A DNA stretch of 64,000 bases from JANNSO01 sp964485395 (GCA_964485395.1 CAZAJF010000004.1:124001-188000); one strand, 5' to 3'. Numbered from the stretch's first letter, positions 26,184-34,826 are shown. The notes: generated from the sequence alone by a model not told the origin. Numbers and translations are program-made.

Positions 26184-26702
26184 ATGCAATCCATGAATAT
26201 CATGTACAAGCTTAAGAGGCGCGGAACGAACCGCATGGAACTCGCCCTGCCGCTCTTCCTCCGAGGAATCTACCTTGGCGCAGGAATACTCCTGATTCTC
26301 GTCCTGGCGCGCTCGATGGGTCCCACGCATCCGTTTATCTATATGTTTTCCATCGCCATGGTCTTCGTCATCATGTCCGAGGACCGCTGGACCTTCGATA
26401 AAGAAAAGGAAATCCTGCGTCGGCGAACGGGCGTCATCTTCTTCGCCAAAAAATGGACCGCTCCGCTCGAGAACATAGCGAGCATAGAGATCAGCTCGGA
26501 CGCAAAACCCACCGACTCGGGCGACCCTTACGCCAGATTCACAGGAGCCATCGGTAAAAACTGCTGCGCCTTGCGTTTCATACTTGTCGATGGTCGTGCC
26601 CTGACGGTGAGCGTCGCTTCCCGCAAGCGTTACGATGCGCTGAAAAGTCAAGCCGTAGCGCTCGCGGAGTTTACCGGAAAACCGTTCGCCGAAGCGCTAT
26701 AA
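26184..26702 (+). CDS. Small membrane protein of unknown function
   Basis: A 172-residue protein with two membrane helices (about 25-45 and 50-65: FLRGIYLGAGILLILVLA, FIYMFSIAMVFVIM). A soluble C-terminal part (EDRWTFDKEKEILRRRTG, IASIEISSD, RFILVDGRALTVSVAS) resembles the beta-rich PH-like domain seen in other two-helix bacterial membrane proteins. ATG 26184 follows GAAAGGA. It is 60 bases after the HAD gene and may be cotranscribed with it. No name can be given. Confidence 0.75.
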   Translation: MQSMNIMYKLKRRGTNRMELALPLFLRGIYLGAGILLILVLARSMGPTHPFIYMFSIAMVFVIMSEDRWTFDKEKEILRRRTGVIFFAKKWTAPLENIASIEISSDAKPTDSGDPYARFTGAIGKNCCALRFILVDGRALTVSVASRKRYDALKSQAVALAEFTGKPFAEAL

Positions 26703-26717
26703 AGGATTTCGACGCCC

Positions 26718-27338
26718 CTACAAAGCGCCGTTCTTAACTTTCAGGTATAGAATCAGCTCCCGTTTAAAGGAAATATCCTCATGCATCTCGTCAATCCGGT
26801 CTTCGTCCGAATAGCCGAGGGCGATAAACGCCTCGATTCGGATATACGGGTCTTTATCGCGCTTGGCCTCTTTGGTGTATCCTAAAGCCTTGTATGCAGC
26901 CCTGCGGATTTTCCAGTCTTTGTCTTTTTTTGCATCTGGCGTATAGCCCAGGACTTCGTAGGCCTCCAAGCGTATCTGCAAATCGGGATCCGCCCTGGCC
27001 GCTTCGGTAAAACCCAGCTTTCTGTAGGCTTCCAGGCGAATGGCGTTGTCCGAATCGCGGGTAGCCTCCGGCGTAAAGCCAAGCACGCGATAGGCTTCCA
27101 GCCGAATATTATGATCCTCGTCCCGTTTGTTTTCCTCGGAATACCCCAAGGCCTTGTACGCCTCGCTGCGAATCTTCCAGTTTTCGTCGTTTTTATCTTC
27201 CTCGGAATAGCCCAACGCGGCGTATGCCTCATTGCGAATTTTCCAGTCTTTGTCTTTTTTCGCCTCTTCGGTAAATCCATGCACGCGATATTTCATGAGG
27301 CGAATTTCTGCATCGGAATACTTGAACTCGATATTCAT
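26718..27338 (-). CDS. Protein made of eight exact 22-residue helical repeats
   Basis: A 206-residue protein in which residues 8 to about 183 are eight units of exactly 22 residues, consensus KDxxIRLEAYxALGYTEEAKRD. Each unit fits two short helices, as in HEAT-like or variant solenoids. The capping tail is MHEDISFKRELILYLKVKNGAL. There is no signal peptide or membrane segment. The start is ATG 27338, preceded by GGTGGAG 6 bases upstream; the longer open frame reads into the leader of deoD. A binding scaffold is the natural inference; partner unknown. Convergent with the preceding membrane-protein gene and divergent from deoD. Confidence 0.85.
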   Translation of the reverse strand: MNIEFKYSDAEIRLMKYRVHGFTEEAKKDKDWKIRNEAYAALGYSEEDKNDENWKIRSEAYKALGYSEENKRDEDHNIRLEAYRVLGFTPEATRDSDNAIRLEAYRKLGFTEAARADPDLQIRLEAYEVLGYTPDAKKDKDWKIRRAAYKALGYTKEAKRDKDPYIRIEAFIALGYSDEDRIDEMHEDISFKRELILYLKVKNGAL

Positions 27339-27462
27339 GGCTCTCCACCTAAGATTGTATAGACTATACCGCAAGATTTCCAGAGCGATTACCCGGAACA
27401 TCCGGTTGCATGCCCCGCGTCGATGCATTATCCTAGGAGAATCAACCAGAAAGGACACATCC

Positions 27463-28167
27463 ATGAGCATCCATATCGAGGCGGCCAAGGACGCCATAGC
27501 GGAATCCATTCTTTTGCCCGGAGATCCCCTGCGCGCGAAATTCATCGCGGACAATTATCTGAGCGACGTTACCCAGTTCAACCGCGTACGTAACATGTTC
27601 GGCTATACCGGCATGTACAGAAACAAGCGGGTATCCGTAATGGGAACGGGCATGGGCATGCCCTCGCACTCCATTTACGTCAACGAGCTGCTGCGCGATT
27701 ACGGCGTTAAAAAATTGATTCGCGTAGGCACCTGCGGTTCGCTCCGCGCCGACGTCAAGATACGCGACGTACTCCTGGCCATCAGCGCCAGCACAGACTC
27801 CAACGTAAATCGCATCCGCTTCCGAGGCATGGATTACGCGGCCACCGCCAACTTCGCGCTGCTTGAAAAAGCCTGGCGCCTCGCAAACGAGCGCAAGCTT
27901 CCGGCAAAACCTGGCGCGGTCGTTTCCGTCGACTCGTTCTATGCGGAAGATCCCGACCAGTGGAAACTGTGGGCGCAATTCGGCGTTATGGGTATCGAGA
28001 TGGAAACCGCCGAACTATACACCTTGGCGGCTAAATTCAACGCGCAGGCGCTGGCCATTCTCACCGTGAGCGACAGTCTCGTCTCTGGCGAAGCGACGAG
28101 CTCCGCCGAACGGGAAACCAGTTTCCGAGCCATGGCGGAACTGGGCCTGGATACGGTCATCGACTGA
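27463..28167 (+). CDS. deoD: Purine-nucleoside phosphorylase, DeoD type
   Basis: A 234-residue hexameric-type enzyme that splits purine (deoxy)nucleosides with phosphate to base and (deoxy)ribose 1-phosphate. Visible signatures: LLPGDPLRAKFIA (phosphate loop), MGTGMGMPSHSIY (family signature), RVGTCGSL, GIEMETAELY (nucleoside-binding Met-Glu), and TVSDSLVSGE with the catalytic Asp. Length is typical. ATG 27463 follows GAAAGGA. It ends just before a strong hairpin. With the HAD nucleotidase nearby it would serve nucleotide salvage. Confidence 0.96.
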   Translation: MSIHIEAAKDAIAESILLPGDPLRAKFIADNYLSDVTQFNRVRNMFGYTGMYRNKRVSVMGTGMGMPSHSIYVNELLRDYGVKKLIRVGTCGSLRADVKIRDVLLAISASTDSNVNRIRFRGMDYAATANFALLEKAWRLANERKLPAKPGAVVSVDSFYAEDPDQWKLWAQFGVMGIEMETAELYTLAAKFNAQALAILTVSDSLVSGEATSSAERETSFRAMAELGLDTVID

Positions 28168-28190
28168 TCCTGATCCTGTCAGGCGAGCGC

Positions 28191-28225
28191 AGCGGTATCG
28201 GAAAAATCGTTTTTCCGATACCGCT
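28191..28225. terminator. Perfect 16-bp hairpin between convergent genes
   Basis: AGCGGTATCGGAAAAA (28191-28206), loop TCG, TTTTTCCGATACCGCT (28210-28225). It sits between the stops of deoD and the 28231-28884 gene. The U-run falls inside the stem rather than after it, so it may act as a bidirectional terminator or mRNA 3' end stabiliser. Confidence 0.6.
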
Positions 28226-28230
28226 TCCTG

Positions 28231-28884
28231 CTAGAGCGCTTTTGCGATCTGCAGCATGGTTCCTATGAGCGCCTTATGCAAATCCAAACTTGATGCAATA
28301 CCGCTACGCTCCCAACGGATAGCTTTGCTGCTGATCTCAAGCGACGGATACGCGGCGAGCGCCTCGACGATAATCCGCCGTAAATTGGAAGAACCCAGCA
28401 GTCGCTGGACCGCCTCCGAGTCGCTGCCTTTAACCAACACCTTGGGATCAAACTCAGGATCCCCAATTTGAATATCCTTGGTAAGGGATAGAGCCTTCCC
28501 GAGCTTGGACAGAACGCCTTCCTTGCAGATCGAAAAATCGCATGGCAGGCTTGGCGACATCGTCATTTCAACGACGGTATAGGTACTTCGGCTCTTTCCC
28601 GAACCCCGGGTAATAGTAAAGATGCCAACCCGTTTTCCGTTCTCCATGCCTTCTATTCGCCAAGGCGCCAATAAGGTCACTAGTCGGGTCCAAAATGATG
28701 GGACGTCCGTTTCCACTACGAGTCCGGACGCGCTCTTGGCGCCACTGCGAAATTCATAGCCTAATTCACCAGCGAGGCGCTTCATCTTGGCCAAGATTCT
28801 GCCCTGGATAAAAACCATCAGGCCAAGGGACAACCCGATTATGACGACTGCGAAAACAAAAACCAGAACGGGCTCTGAATTCAA
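28231..28884 (-). CDS. Single-span membrane protein of unknown function
   Basis: A 217-residue protein with one N-terminal membrane helix (VLVFVFAVVIIGLSLGLMVF) and a cytoplasmic-side soluble domain beginning LAKMKRLAGELGYEF. The soluble part has alternating strands (GKRVGIFTITRGSGKSRSTY, TVVEMTMSPSLPCDF). It uses a TTG start at 28884, with AGGAG 7 bases upstream; no ATG is available before the helix. No family recognised. Confidence 0.7.
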   Translation of the reverse strand: MNSEPVLVFVFAVVIIGLSLGLMVFIQGRILAKMKRLAGELGYEFRSGAKSASGLVVETDVPSFWTRLVTLLAPWRIEGMENGKRVGIFTITRGSGKSRSTYTVVEMTMSPSLPCDFSICKEGVLSKLGKALSLTKDIQIGDPEFDPKVLVKGSDSEAVQRLLGSSNLRRIIVEALAAYPSLEISSKAIRWERSGIASSLDLHKALIGTMLQIAKAL

Positions 28885-28902
28885 AATATGCTCCTGTCCA
28901 TG

Positions 28903-30999
28903 CTAAAACTCGAGAAAATCGTCATCGCTGGCTTCTTCTTTGATTTTGCCATCACGAGGAACGATAGCCGTAGCCTGTTTTTTTACGCTGAGCTGCGCTT
29001 GGGATGCATTAGCGCCGTTTGCCGCCGTTTTTACCCCCGATGCTTGATAACCGCCGGAAGAAGAGTCCGGTTTTTCTACTTTTGCGGAACCCGTTTTAGC
29101 TGCCGACTTTTTTTCGGCAGGTCCTAGTTTAAAGAATGAAATAGATTCTTTAAGGATTTTTGCCTGGCTTGCCAGTTCTTTGGCCGTACCCGCAACCATA
29201 CTGGACTGGCTGGCTATTTCTTCACTGGTAGAACTGAACTCTTCAGATATGGACGCGTTATGCTGGATTACGGTATCAAGCTGGGCTATCGCCTGATTAA
29301 TTTGCTGTGCGCCGGTATCCTGTTCCCGGCTGGCCTCGCTGATCTCCTGCACAAGTTCAGCGGTTTTTTGAATGTCCGGCACCATGCTCTCCAGCATCAA
29401 GCCGGCTTTTTCCGCCACATCAACGCTTGTCTTGGATAAGCTTGAAATTTCCCCCGCCGCAATCTTGCTGCGTTCAGCCAGTTTGCCTACTTCGCTGGCA
29501 ACCACCGCAAAGCCTTTGCCATGCTCACCGGCCCTTGCGGCCTCAATGCTGGCATTCAGGGAGAGCATATTGGTCTGCCTGGCTATTTCTTCGATAATGG
29601 CGATTTTTTCAGCTATCTGCCGCATGGCTTCTACCGTATCCCGCACCGCCATTGCGCCATTTTTCGCGTCTTTGGACGCTTTTGAGGCAATCTGCTCGGT
29701 TTGGATGGCATTATCCGCATTTTGCCGAATATTGGCGCTCATCTCCTCGACGCTTGCGGACACTTCTTCCGCGCTGGCCGCCTGTTCGGAGGCTCCTTGC
29801 GACAATTGCTGGCTGGACTGCGAAATGCCCTCTACGCCACGGGACATCTGCCCTGCTGCATCCGCAAGTTCGCTGGAGCCGGCAGCCACTTGCCCGCTGG
29901 CTTCCTTGACCCCGCTCACCACCTCCCGCAATTTCTTGATGGTTATATTGAGCGAATCCGCCAAGGTTCCAATCTCGTCCCCGCGCTTGCTGATATTCGG
30001 GGTCGTGTCAATATTCAAGTCGCCCCTGGATAAGCGTAAAGCGGCGTCGTTCATGGTCAGGATTGGTTTTGCAAACGAAGACGCGAGGAAATACACTATG
30101 ATTCCGCCACCTACGAGGGAAATCAAACCTACGATGATGAGCATGAGCAGAAATGCGTACAAAGGACCGTAGATGTCCGAAAGAGGTCCTTCGGATACGA
30201 GAATCCATCCAGTGGCCACCATTTCATAGGCTGCCGCATAACGCTGCGCCTTTCGATCAATAGTAAAGGCAAACGACTTATCCTTAAGCTCGGTTTGCAA
30301 ATCGTTACGCCCATGCGTTTCAAAAAAATTATCCCTGAGTACCTCTTCCTTTTTTTCCGAAGTTATGAACTTACCGTTTGCTTCCAACAAATAGGAAACG
30401 CCGTTTTCCGACATCTTCAAGGCATTCGCTATCTTTTCTACGGTAGTCAGCAGCACATCCAGACCTACGACGCCGACGGCTTGTCCCTCTGCATTGGCGA
30501 CGCGAATCGCGACGGTCACGACGAGTTTGTTCGTCATCGCATCGATATATGGCGAAACGAGAAGCACATCGGGCGTTTTAAGGGAATCCACGAACCATGA
30601 GCGCTTATATTGGTCATAATCGACCGGCGGGATCCACCCTGTGGCATCAAGGAATAAGCCGCCTTCGCTTATCTTTTTTATGTCGCAAAAATAAATCGAG
30701 GTTAGGTCCGGATTATCTTTCTGTCCGGCGACAAGATTCGGCTGTAAGGTTTTTATGTCGGAAATCCTGCTCAGTGCTTCATTGCGAATCGTTCGGATGT
30801 TCTGGGCGTTCACAAGAAACCAAGAGTCGATACGCTGGGCGGCTCCATCCATTTTTGCCGCCGTCTCCACCCTTAGCTGCTCATCAAGCTTGGTAGAATA
30901 GTTACTATAGACAGTAACCGTGATGACTCCGATTACGACGGTAATCAGAGCCACCAGCATGAGGGTAAGCTGGATTTTAATGGACATTTTCACAACCAT
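28903..30999 (-). CDS. Methyl-accepting chemotaxis protein, dCache amino-acid sensor type
   Basis: A 698-residue receptor: N-terminal membrane helix (about 8-32), periplasmic double-Cache domain (33-275), second helix (about 280-305), HAMP (305-360), and a long signalling coiled coil with the conserved tip EAARAGEHGKGFAVVASEV. The Cache domain carries Tyr128, Arg133, Trp135, Phe136, Tyr151 and Asp181, matching in order and spacing the published dCache amino-acid-binding motif (Tyr replaced by Phe at 136). A flexible tail ends in DFLEF, which fits the x-[HFYW]-x-x-[HFYW] CheR/CheB docking pentapeptide. ATG 30999 follows TAGGAG. An amino-acid chemoreceptor is a good inference. Confidence 0.93.
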   Translation of the reverse strand: MVVKMSIKIQLTLMLVALITVVIGVITVTVYSNYSTKLDEQLRVETAAKMDGAAQRIDSWFLVNAQNIRTIRNEALSRISDIKTLQPNLVAGQKDNPDLTSIYFCDIKKISEGGLFLDATGWIPPVDYDQYKRSWFVDSLKTPDVLLVSPYIDAMTNKLVVTVAIRVANAEGQAVGVVGLDVLLTTVEKIANALKMSENGVSYLLEANGKFITSEKKEEVLRDNFFETHGRNDLQTELKDKSFAFTIDRKAQRYAAAYEMVATGWILVSEGPLSDIYGPLYAFLLMLIIVGLISLVGGGIIVYFLASSFAKPILTMNDAALRLSRGDLNIDTTPNISKRGDEIGTLADSLNITIKKLREVVSGVKEASGQVAAGSSELADAAGQMSRGVEGISQSSQQLSQGASEQAASAEEVSASVEEMSANIRQNADNAIQTEQIASKASKDAKNGAMAVRDTVEAMRQIAEKIAIIEEIARQTNMLSLNASIEAARAGEHGKGFAVVASEVGKLAERSKIAAGEISSLSKTSVDVAEKAGLMLESMVPDIQKTAELVQEISEASREQDTGAQQINQAIAQLDTVIQHNASISEEFSSTSEEIASQSSMVAGTAKELASQAKILKESISFFKLGPAEKKSAAKTGSAKVEKPDSSSGGYQASGVKTAANGANASQAQLSVKKQATAIVPRDGKIKEEASDDDFLEF

Positions 31000-31017
31000 A
31001 CTGGCTCCTAACTATGA

Positions 31018-31046
31018 AAATTCAATTCGCGATGCGAATTGAATTT
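31018..31046. promoter_or_regulatory. Perfect 13-bp palindrome upstream of the chemoreceptor gene
   Basis: AAATTCAATTCGC (31018-31030), GAT, GCGAATTGAATTT (31034-31046). It lies 19-47 bases upstream of the ATG of the dCache chemoreceptor. It could be a dimeric repressor operator or a leader hairpin. The remaining sequence to 31196 shows no gene. Confidence 0.5.
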
Positions 31047-31196
31047 AAGCATCCGAATAGGAAAATCCTCCGATTTCCCAAGGTTCAAGTATAGAAGCAG
31101 CCAAGATTAAATGCAAATTAATGGCACAAAATTATTCATTCTTTAAAATTACGACAATTACGATATCGGCCCGCAATAGCGGATTTTACTTCGAGG

Positions 31197-31727
31197 TCAG
31201 GTAAAAAATCGGCGAAGGTTATTTCGCAGCCGGAATAGCCGGTACTTAACCGTCCCTTCGGGTTCTCCCGTGTCCCTGGCAATGTGCCGCACGCAAATTC
31301 TATGGCGGTAAAAGCTCTCATACAGCTGCCGATCGGCACTGCACAGTCCTTCAAGCGCCATTTCAAGGGCAAGTCCTGAAACCCGGTCATTATCCGGACT
31401 TGCCGCAAAAGCCCTAAAAGACAGACCTGCTTCCAACTCCCCGTCCAAGTCGAGAACCAAAGGCCGAGAGGCATTGTGTCGGTAGTGATTCCATAATCGG
31501 CGCTTGGCGATACCTTGAATCCAGGTGCCCATTGCGGAATCCCCCCGAAAATCCGGCAGTGCCCGCCATGCCGCAAACAGGGTATCCTGCGTCAGGTCGT
31601 CGGCCTCGTATTCATCGACATGGCGCAGGAAAAAGCTTCGCACCCGGGCCTCGTGAGACATCAATCGGGCAAGCGCGGCTTCCCGTTCACCTGCCAATTT
31701 CCGCTCCGGGAGCCTCGAAGTACGCAT
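31197..31727 (-). CDS. ECF-family sigma-70 factor
   Basis: About 176 residues. Region 2 is visible as EADDLTQDTLFAAWRALPDF with WIQGIAKRRLWNHYR, and region 4 as LYESFYRHRICVRHIARDTG and GTVKYRLFRLRNNLRRFF, a helix-turn-helix that reads the -35 element. No anti-sigma gene is recognisable next to it. It overlaps the 3' end of the FliG-like gene by about 40 bases, so the two are cotranscribed. The start is uncertain: ATG 31727 (weak GAGAAAC site), ATG 31760 or ATG 31661 are all in frame. Confidence 0.88.
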   Translation of the reverse strand: MRTSRLPERKLAGEREAALARLMSHEARVRSFFLRHVDEYEADDLTQDTLFAAWRALPDFRGDSAMGTWIQGIAKRRLWNHYRHNASRPLVLDLDGELEAGLSFRAFAASPDNDRVSGLALEMALEGLCSADRQLYESFYRHRICVRHIARDTGEPEGTVKYRLFRLRNNLRRFFT

Positions 31728-32346
31728 GTAGTTTCTCAGCCGTGATACCCGGCATGTCACGCATGGCCAGCGAGTCGAAACCTTCTATGATCATGCTGCA
31801 GAGCAACTCCGTCCGGCGAACCTGCGTTTCCTTCAATCGTTCCAGAAGAGACCGCATCAGCAGGGGATCGAGGCCGTCCACGAGATATTCCATCCCCTTC
31901 CTGGCAATGCCATCCGGGCAAAGTGGCATCAATTGATCCAGAGCGGAGCATCCTTCTTGCTTGAGCAGATACCCCAGGTTCGAAAAAAACACGACGATAT
32001 TCTCAGGGGTTTCAAGAGTAATTTCGGCTATACCAGCCGTTTTGTCGGAGTTGGCCGAACTTGCGGCATTCCCGGAGTATTTCCTGTACTTCAGCAACTT
32101 TCGCCTGAAATCCTGCCGGGCATGCTGTATCCGCCCTTCGCTGATCGTACCTTCCGCAGCTTTCAGGTCTTCAACGAGCGCTTCCCCGACGCACTTGGAT
32201 AAATTCCTGTTTATCACCTCGCTTACCGTGGCATCAAGCCCGTACATCATCCAAAGCAAGGCATTTTCGTCGATCTCACGCAATGCGCCTTGGATATTCC
32301 TGTTATTGGCCTCGGTGTCTTCCATAAAATCTTCCAGAAAATTCAT
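31687..32346 (-). CDS. FliG-like domain protein
   Basis: A 219-residue protein with no signal peptide or membrane helix. Residues about 26-92 resemble the FliG middle/C-terminal helical module: DENALLWMMYGLDATVSEVI, then NLSKCVGEALVEDLKAAEG and GRIQHARQDFRRKLLKYRK, matching the FliG pattern NMSxRAxxxLxEDLE...VExAQxxI. A second helical segment (about 140-205) may be a related module. It is much shorter than flagellar switch FliG and lacks the EIDPKxAA-like motor region as far as I can see. ATG 32346 has GGAGG 7 bases upstream. Its 3' end overlaps the ECF sigma gene. A role as partner or antagonist of that sigma factor is conjecture. Confidence 0.65.
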   Translation of the reverse strand: MNFLEDFMEDTEANNRNIQGALREIDENALLWMMYGLDATVSEVINRNLSKCVGEALVEDLKAAEGTISEGRIQHARQDFRRKLLKYRKYSGNAASSANSDKTAGIAEITLETPENIVVFFSNLGYLLKQEGCSALDQLMPLCPDGIARKGMEYLVDGLDPLLMRSLLERLKETQVRRTELLCSMIIEGFDSLAMRDMPGITAEKLHAYFEAPGAEIGR

Positions 32347-32435
32347 CGTTGAACCTCCATCTTTTTATTTGGCTATAGTTTAGTAACCGCAAGATGGAAA
32401 AGGTTGGATAAAATCGTCGCATTTCCCGGATACCC

Positions 32436-32466
32436 TTGCATTTTGCCGATACCTGTACATTATACT
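32436..32466 (+). promoter_or_regulatory. Weak candidate promoter for the GGDEF gene
   Basis: TATACT (32461-32466) is a good -10 box about 85 bases before ATG 32551. The nearest -35-like box, TTGCAT (32436-32441), is 19 bases away, longer than usual. Confidence 0.3.
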
Positions 32467-32550
32467 GTATGAATGACGTAGAAACTTTCCGGTTTGAGAT
32501 GTTCCGCGTTCATGTATGTCCGAATGCGACTATTGCGGAAAGGGTGAACC

Positions 32551-33609
32551 ATGGAAGAAATTGAAGAACTTATCCGCCTTTCGTATTTCAGCGAGATTGC
32601 CAAGGCAATCGTAAGCGAAACTTCGGTCAAAGGCATTCTCAACAAGCTCATGGCCAAAATCGGCGATGTCTTTGCGCCGCTCAATTGGTCCACCCTGCTT
32701 TTAGACAGGAAAAACGATCAGCTGGAATTTCGCGTCGTCGTAGGCAAAGCCAGCGAAAAACTCCTGGGTCAGCGCATACCCGCGTTCGAGGGCGTGGCTG
32801 GCTGGGTGGTTGCGCACGGAACCGAGGTTATCGTGGAGGATGTCTCTCAGGACAGCCGCTTCAGCGACCGCATCGACAGCATCTCGGGCTTTACCACGTC
32901 ATCCATAATAGCCGTTCCCCTGAAAACCGAAGACAAAGTATTCGGCGTAATCGAGTTGATAAACAAGCTGGACGGCGGCCGCTTCTCGGCCCTCGAGATG
33001 CGAACCCTGGCCACGATAGCGGATTTCGCCGCGATCGCCATAGAAAAGGCCGTCTACCTTGCCCAAATAAAGCGGATGGCCATGACCGATGCCATGACGG
33101 GGCTCTTGAACCGTCGCGGCCTGGCACGCATTCTGGAACGCGAAAATTCCCGCATCAAGCGGCATGGCGGCGAGGTTGCTTTTATACTGGCGGACGTGGA
33201 TCAATTCAAGGAGATCAACGACAATCGCGGCCATGCGGCAGGCGATGTCGTGCTCAAATGCGTCGCGGAGGCATTGCAAAAAGTATGCCGCGAAAGCGAC
33301 GCGGTAGCCCGATTCGGCGGCGATGAATTCCTCGTGGTAATGCCGGACACGAATCCGGAAGCGGCGGCCTTGGCCCGCGACCGCATCGCCGCAGGGATTA
33401 GCCGCGCCGCTCAGAAATGTCCGGCAGGGGCGTTTACGGTTAGCCTAGGCGTGCATGCGGGAAAAGGCTCGGACATCAACAAGATTTTCGAGGAATCCGA
33501 CAGGGACATGTACCGCCGAAAGGAAGAGCGCAACCCCAATACCTTCGGCGAGAAAATCATGTCCATCCTGGACGACGACGTTCAGACGGACGCGTCGCCG
33601 GGTCTGTAG
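32551..33609 (+). CDS. GAF-domain diguanylate cyclase
   Basis: A 352-residue soluble protein that should make cyclic di-GMP. Residues 15-165 are a GAF sensor (FEGVAGWVVAHGTEVIVEDV, IIAVPLKTEDKVFGVIELIN). Residues 170-340 are a GGDEF domain with DAMTGLLNRRG and an intact active-site GGDEF at 256-260. The inhibitory site RxxD is present at 247-250 (RESD), exactly five residues before the GGDEF, so product feedback inhibition is expected. ATG 32551 follows GAAAGGGTGAACC. The 3' end overlaps the convergent CNNM gene by 28 bases. Confidence 0.93.
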   Translation: MEEIEELIRLSYFSEIAKAIVSETSVKGILNKLMAKIGDVFAPLNWSTLLLDRKNDQLEFRVVVGKASEKLLGQRIPAFEGVAGWVVAHGTEVIVEDVSQDSRFSDRIDSISGFTTSSIIAVPLKTEDKVFGVIELINKLDGGRFSALEMRTLATIADFAAIAIEKAVYLAQIKRMAMTDAMTGLLNRRGLARILERENSRIKRHGGEVAFILADVDQFKEINDNRGHAAGDVVLKCVAEALQKVCRESDAVARFGGDEFLVVMPDTNPEAAALARDRIAAGISRAAQKCPAGAFTVSLGVHAGKGSDINKIFEESDRDMYRRKEERNPNTFGEKIMSILDDDVQTDASPGL

Positions 33610-34826
33610 ATCGTCTGCTCCACGCGCTTCGCCTCGATTTCCAGCACGGTAAACCTGCCCAGGGAAGTTTCGGCGACGTCTCCCACCACGGGAATGCGAT
33701 CCAGCGCCCAGGCGATATATCCGGCGACGGTTTGCACGTAAGGAAGGTTGGGCAGCTCGCCGCCGGTAATCTCCGCCAGCACGGAAAGCGGCGTGTCGCC
33801 CGATACGGCATAGGAACCGTCCGCCCTCTTGCGAATCCTCTCCTGCGGAACGTCCACGTCGCCTTCGTGGATCTCGCCGACGATCTCCTGGATCACGTCG
33901 CGCATGCTTATGATTCCCGCAAGCCCGCCGTATTCGTCGATCACCACCGCGAATTTTTCTTTACGCGCCTTGAACAGGTTGAACAGATCGCCCACCGGCT
34001 TGTTGGGCATGATGAACAGCGGCTCCACCATGATCGTAGACAGGGGATTTCCGCCGCGGTCTTCCAGCACCTCGTTTACGACGGAGTGCAAGGTTACCGT
34101 ACCCACGACGTTCTCGCTCTCGCCGTCGTAGACCGGTATCCGCGAATGCTCGGGGTGCATCGCCAGCCGGCAGGCTTCCGCGCAGGACGTTCGCTTGTCC
34201 AGGCTGAACACGTCGATCCGGTGCGTCATCACGGCCTGGACCGTGGTAGCGCCAAGGCGGAATATATTCTTTACCATGGCGCTTTTCGCGTAATCGAGGA
34301 TACCCATATGCTCGGCTATGTTCAGCATCTGCACCATGGTTTCCATGGACATCTCGTTGCGCTTGGGCTTTCCGAACAGACGCGTAAAAAGGGAGCTGAA
34401 CCAGTTTACGGCGAGGACCAGCGGCTTAAAAACCACGGTGCATAAAAACAGGAACGGCGCCAGGAACGACGCTACCTTTTCATTATGCCCGATAGCCACG
34501 CGTTTCGGCGAAACCTCGCCGAATATCAATATCACGAAGGTAAGCACGCCCGTGACGATGGCGAGGGCGCCGTCGCCGAACTTGTTCAACGCCCATTCGG
34601 TGGCCAGGGCAGACGCCAGGATATTCACGAAATTATTGCCGATGAGAATCGTAGAAATAAGCTCGTCGGGTTTGCGCGCGAGTCGCTCCACGATAAGGCC
34701 GTTGCGACTGCGCTTCTTGATCGACTCTATCTGAAAAACGGTCAGCGACGTGAATGCCGTCTCGACGGCTGAAAAAAAAGCTGAAAAAACCAGGCAAATT
34801 AAAACGCCGATGATGGGGGCGCTCAC
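33582..34826 (-). CDS. CNNM/CorC-type membrane protein with CBS pair
   Basis: A 414-residue protein of the hemolysin-C/CorC (UPF0053) group, linked to Mg2+/Co2+ transport. The N-terminal CNNM membrane domain spans about 1-150 (GVLICLVFSAFFSAVETAFT, IGNNFVNILAS, IFGEVSPKRVA). Two CBS motifs follow (VMTHRIDVFSLD; FAVVIDEYGGLAGIISMRDV), then a C-terminal CorC_HlyC domain (SYAVSGDTPLSVL ... VAGYIAWALDRIP). GTG start at 34826 with GAGG 7 bases upstream. The convergent overlap with the diguanylate cyclase gene is unusual in length (28 bases). Confidence 0.92.
   Translation of the reverse strand: MSAPIIGVLICLVFSAFFSAVETAFTSLTVFQIESIKKRSRNGLIVERLARKPDELISTILIGNNFVNILASALATEWALNKFGDGALAIVTGVLTFVILIFGEVSPKRVAIGHNEKVASFLAPFLFLCTVVFKPLVLAVNWFSSLFTRLFGKPKRNEMSMETMVQMLNIAEHMGILDYAKSAMVKNIFRLGATTVQAVMTHRIDVFSLDKRTSCAEACRLAMHPEHSRIPVYDGESENVVGTVTLHSVVNEVLEDRGGNPLSTIMVEPLFIMPNKPVGDLFNLFKARKEKFAVVIDEYGGLAGIISMRDVIQEIVGEIHEGDVDVPQERIRKRADGSYAVSGDTPLSVLAEITGGELPNLPYVQTVAGYIAWALDRIPVVGDVAETSLGRFTVLEIEAKRVEQTIYRPGDASV

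Noticed and set aside
26740..27310. 66-bp periodic direct repeats that could suggest a CRISPR or VNTR
   Set aside because: The period is in frame and encodes the 22-residue protein repeat; units lack the identical-repeat/unique-spacer pattern.
27339..27554. Upstream extension of the 22-residue-repeat protein
   Set aside because: It reads through the deoD leader antisense and lacks the repeat; ATG 27338 has a proper ribosome site.
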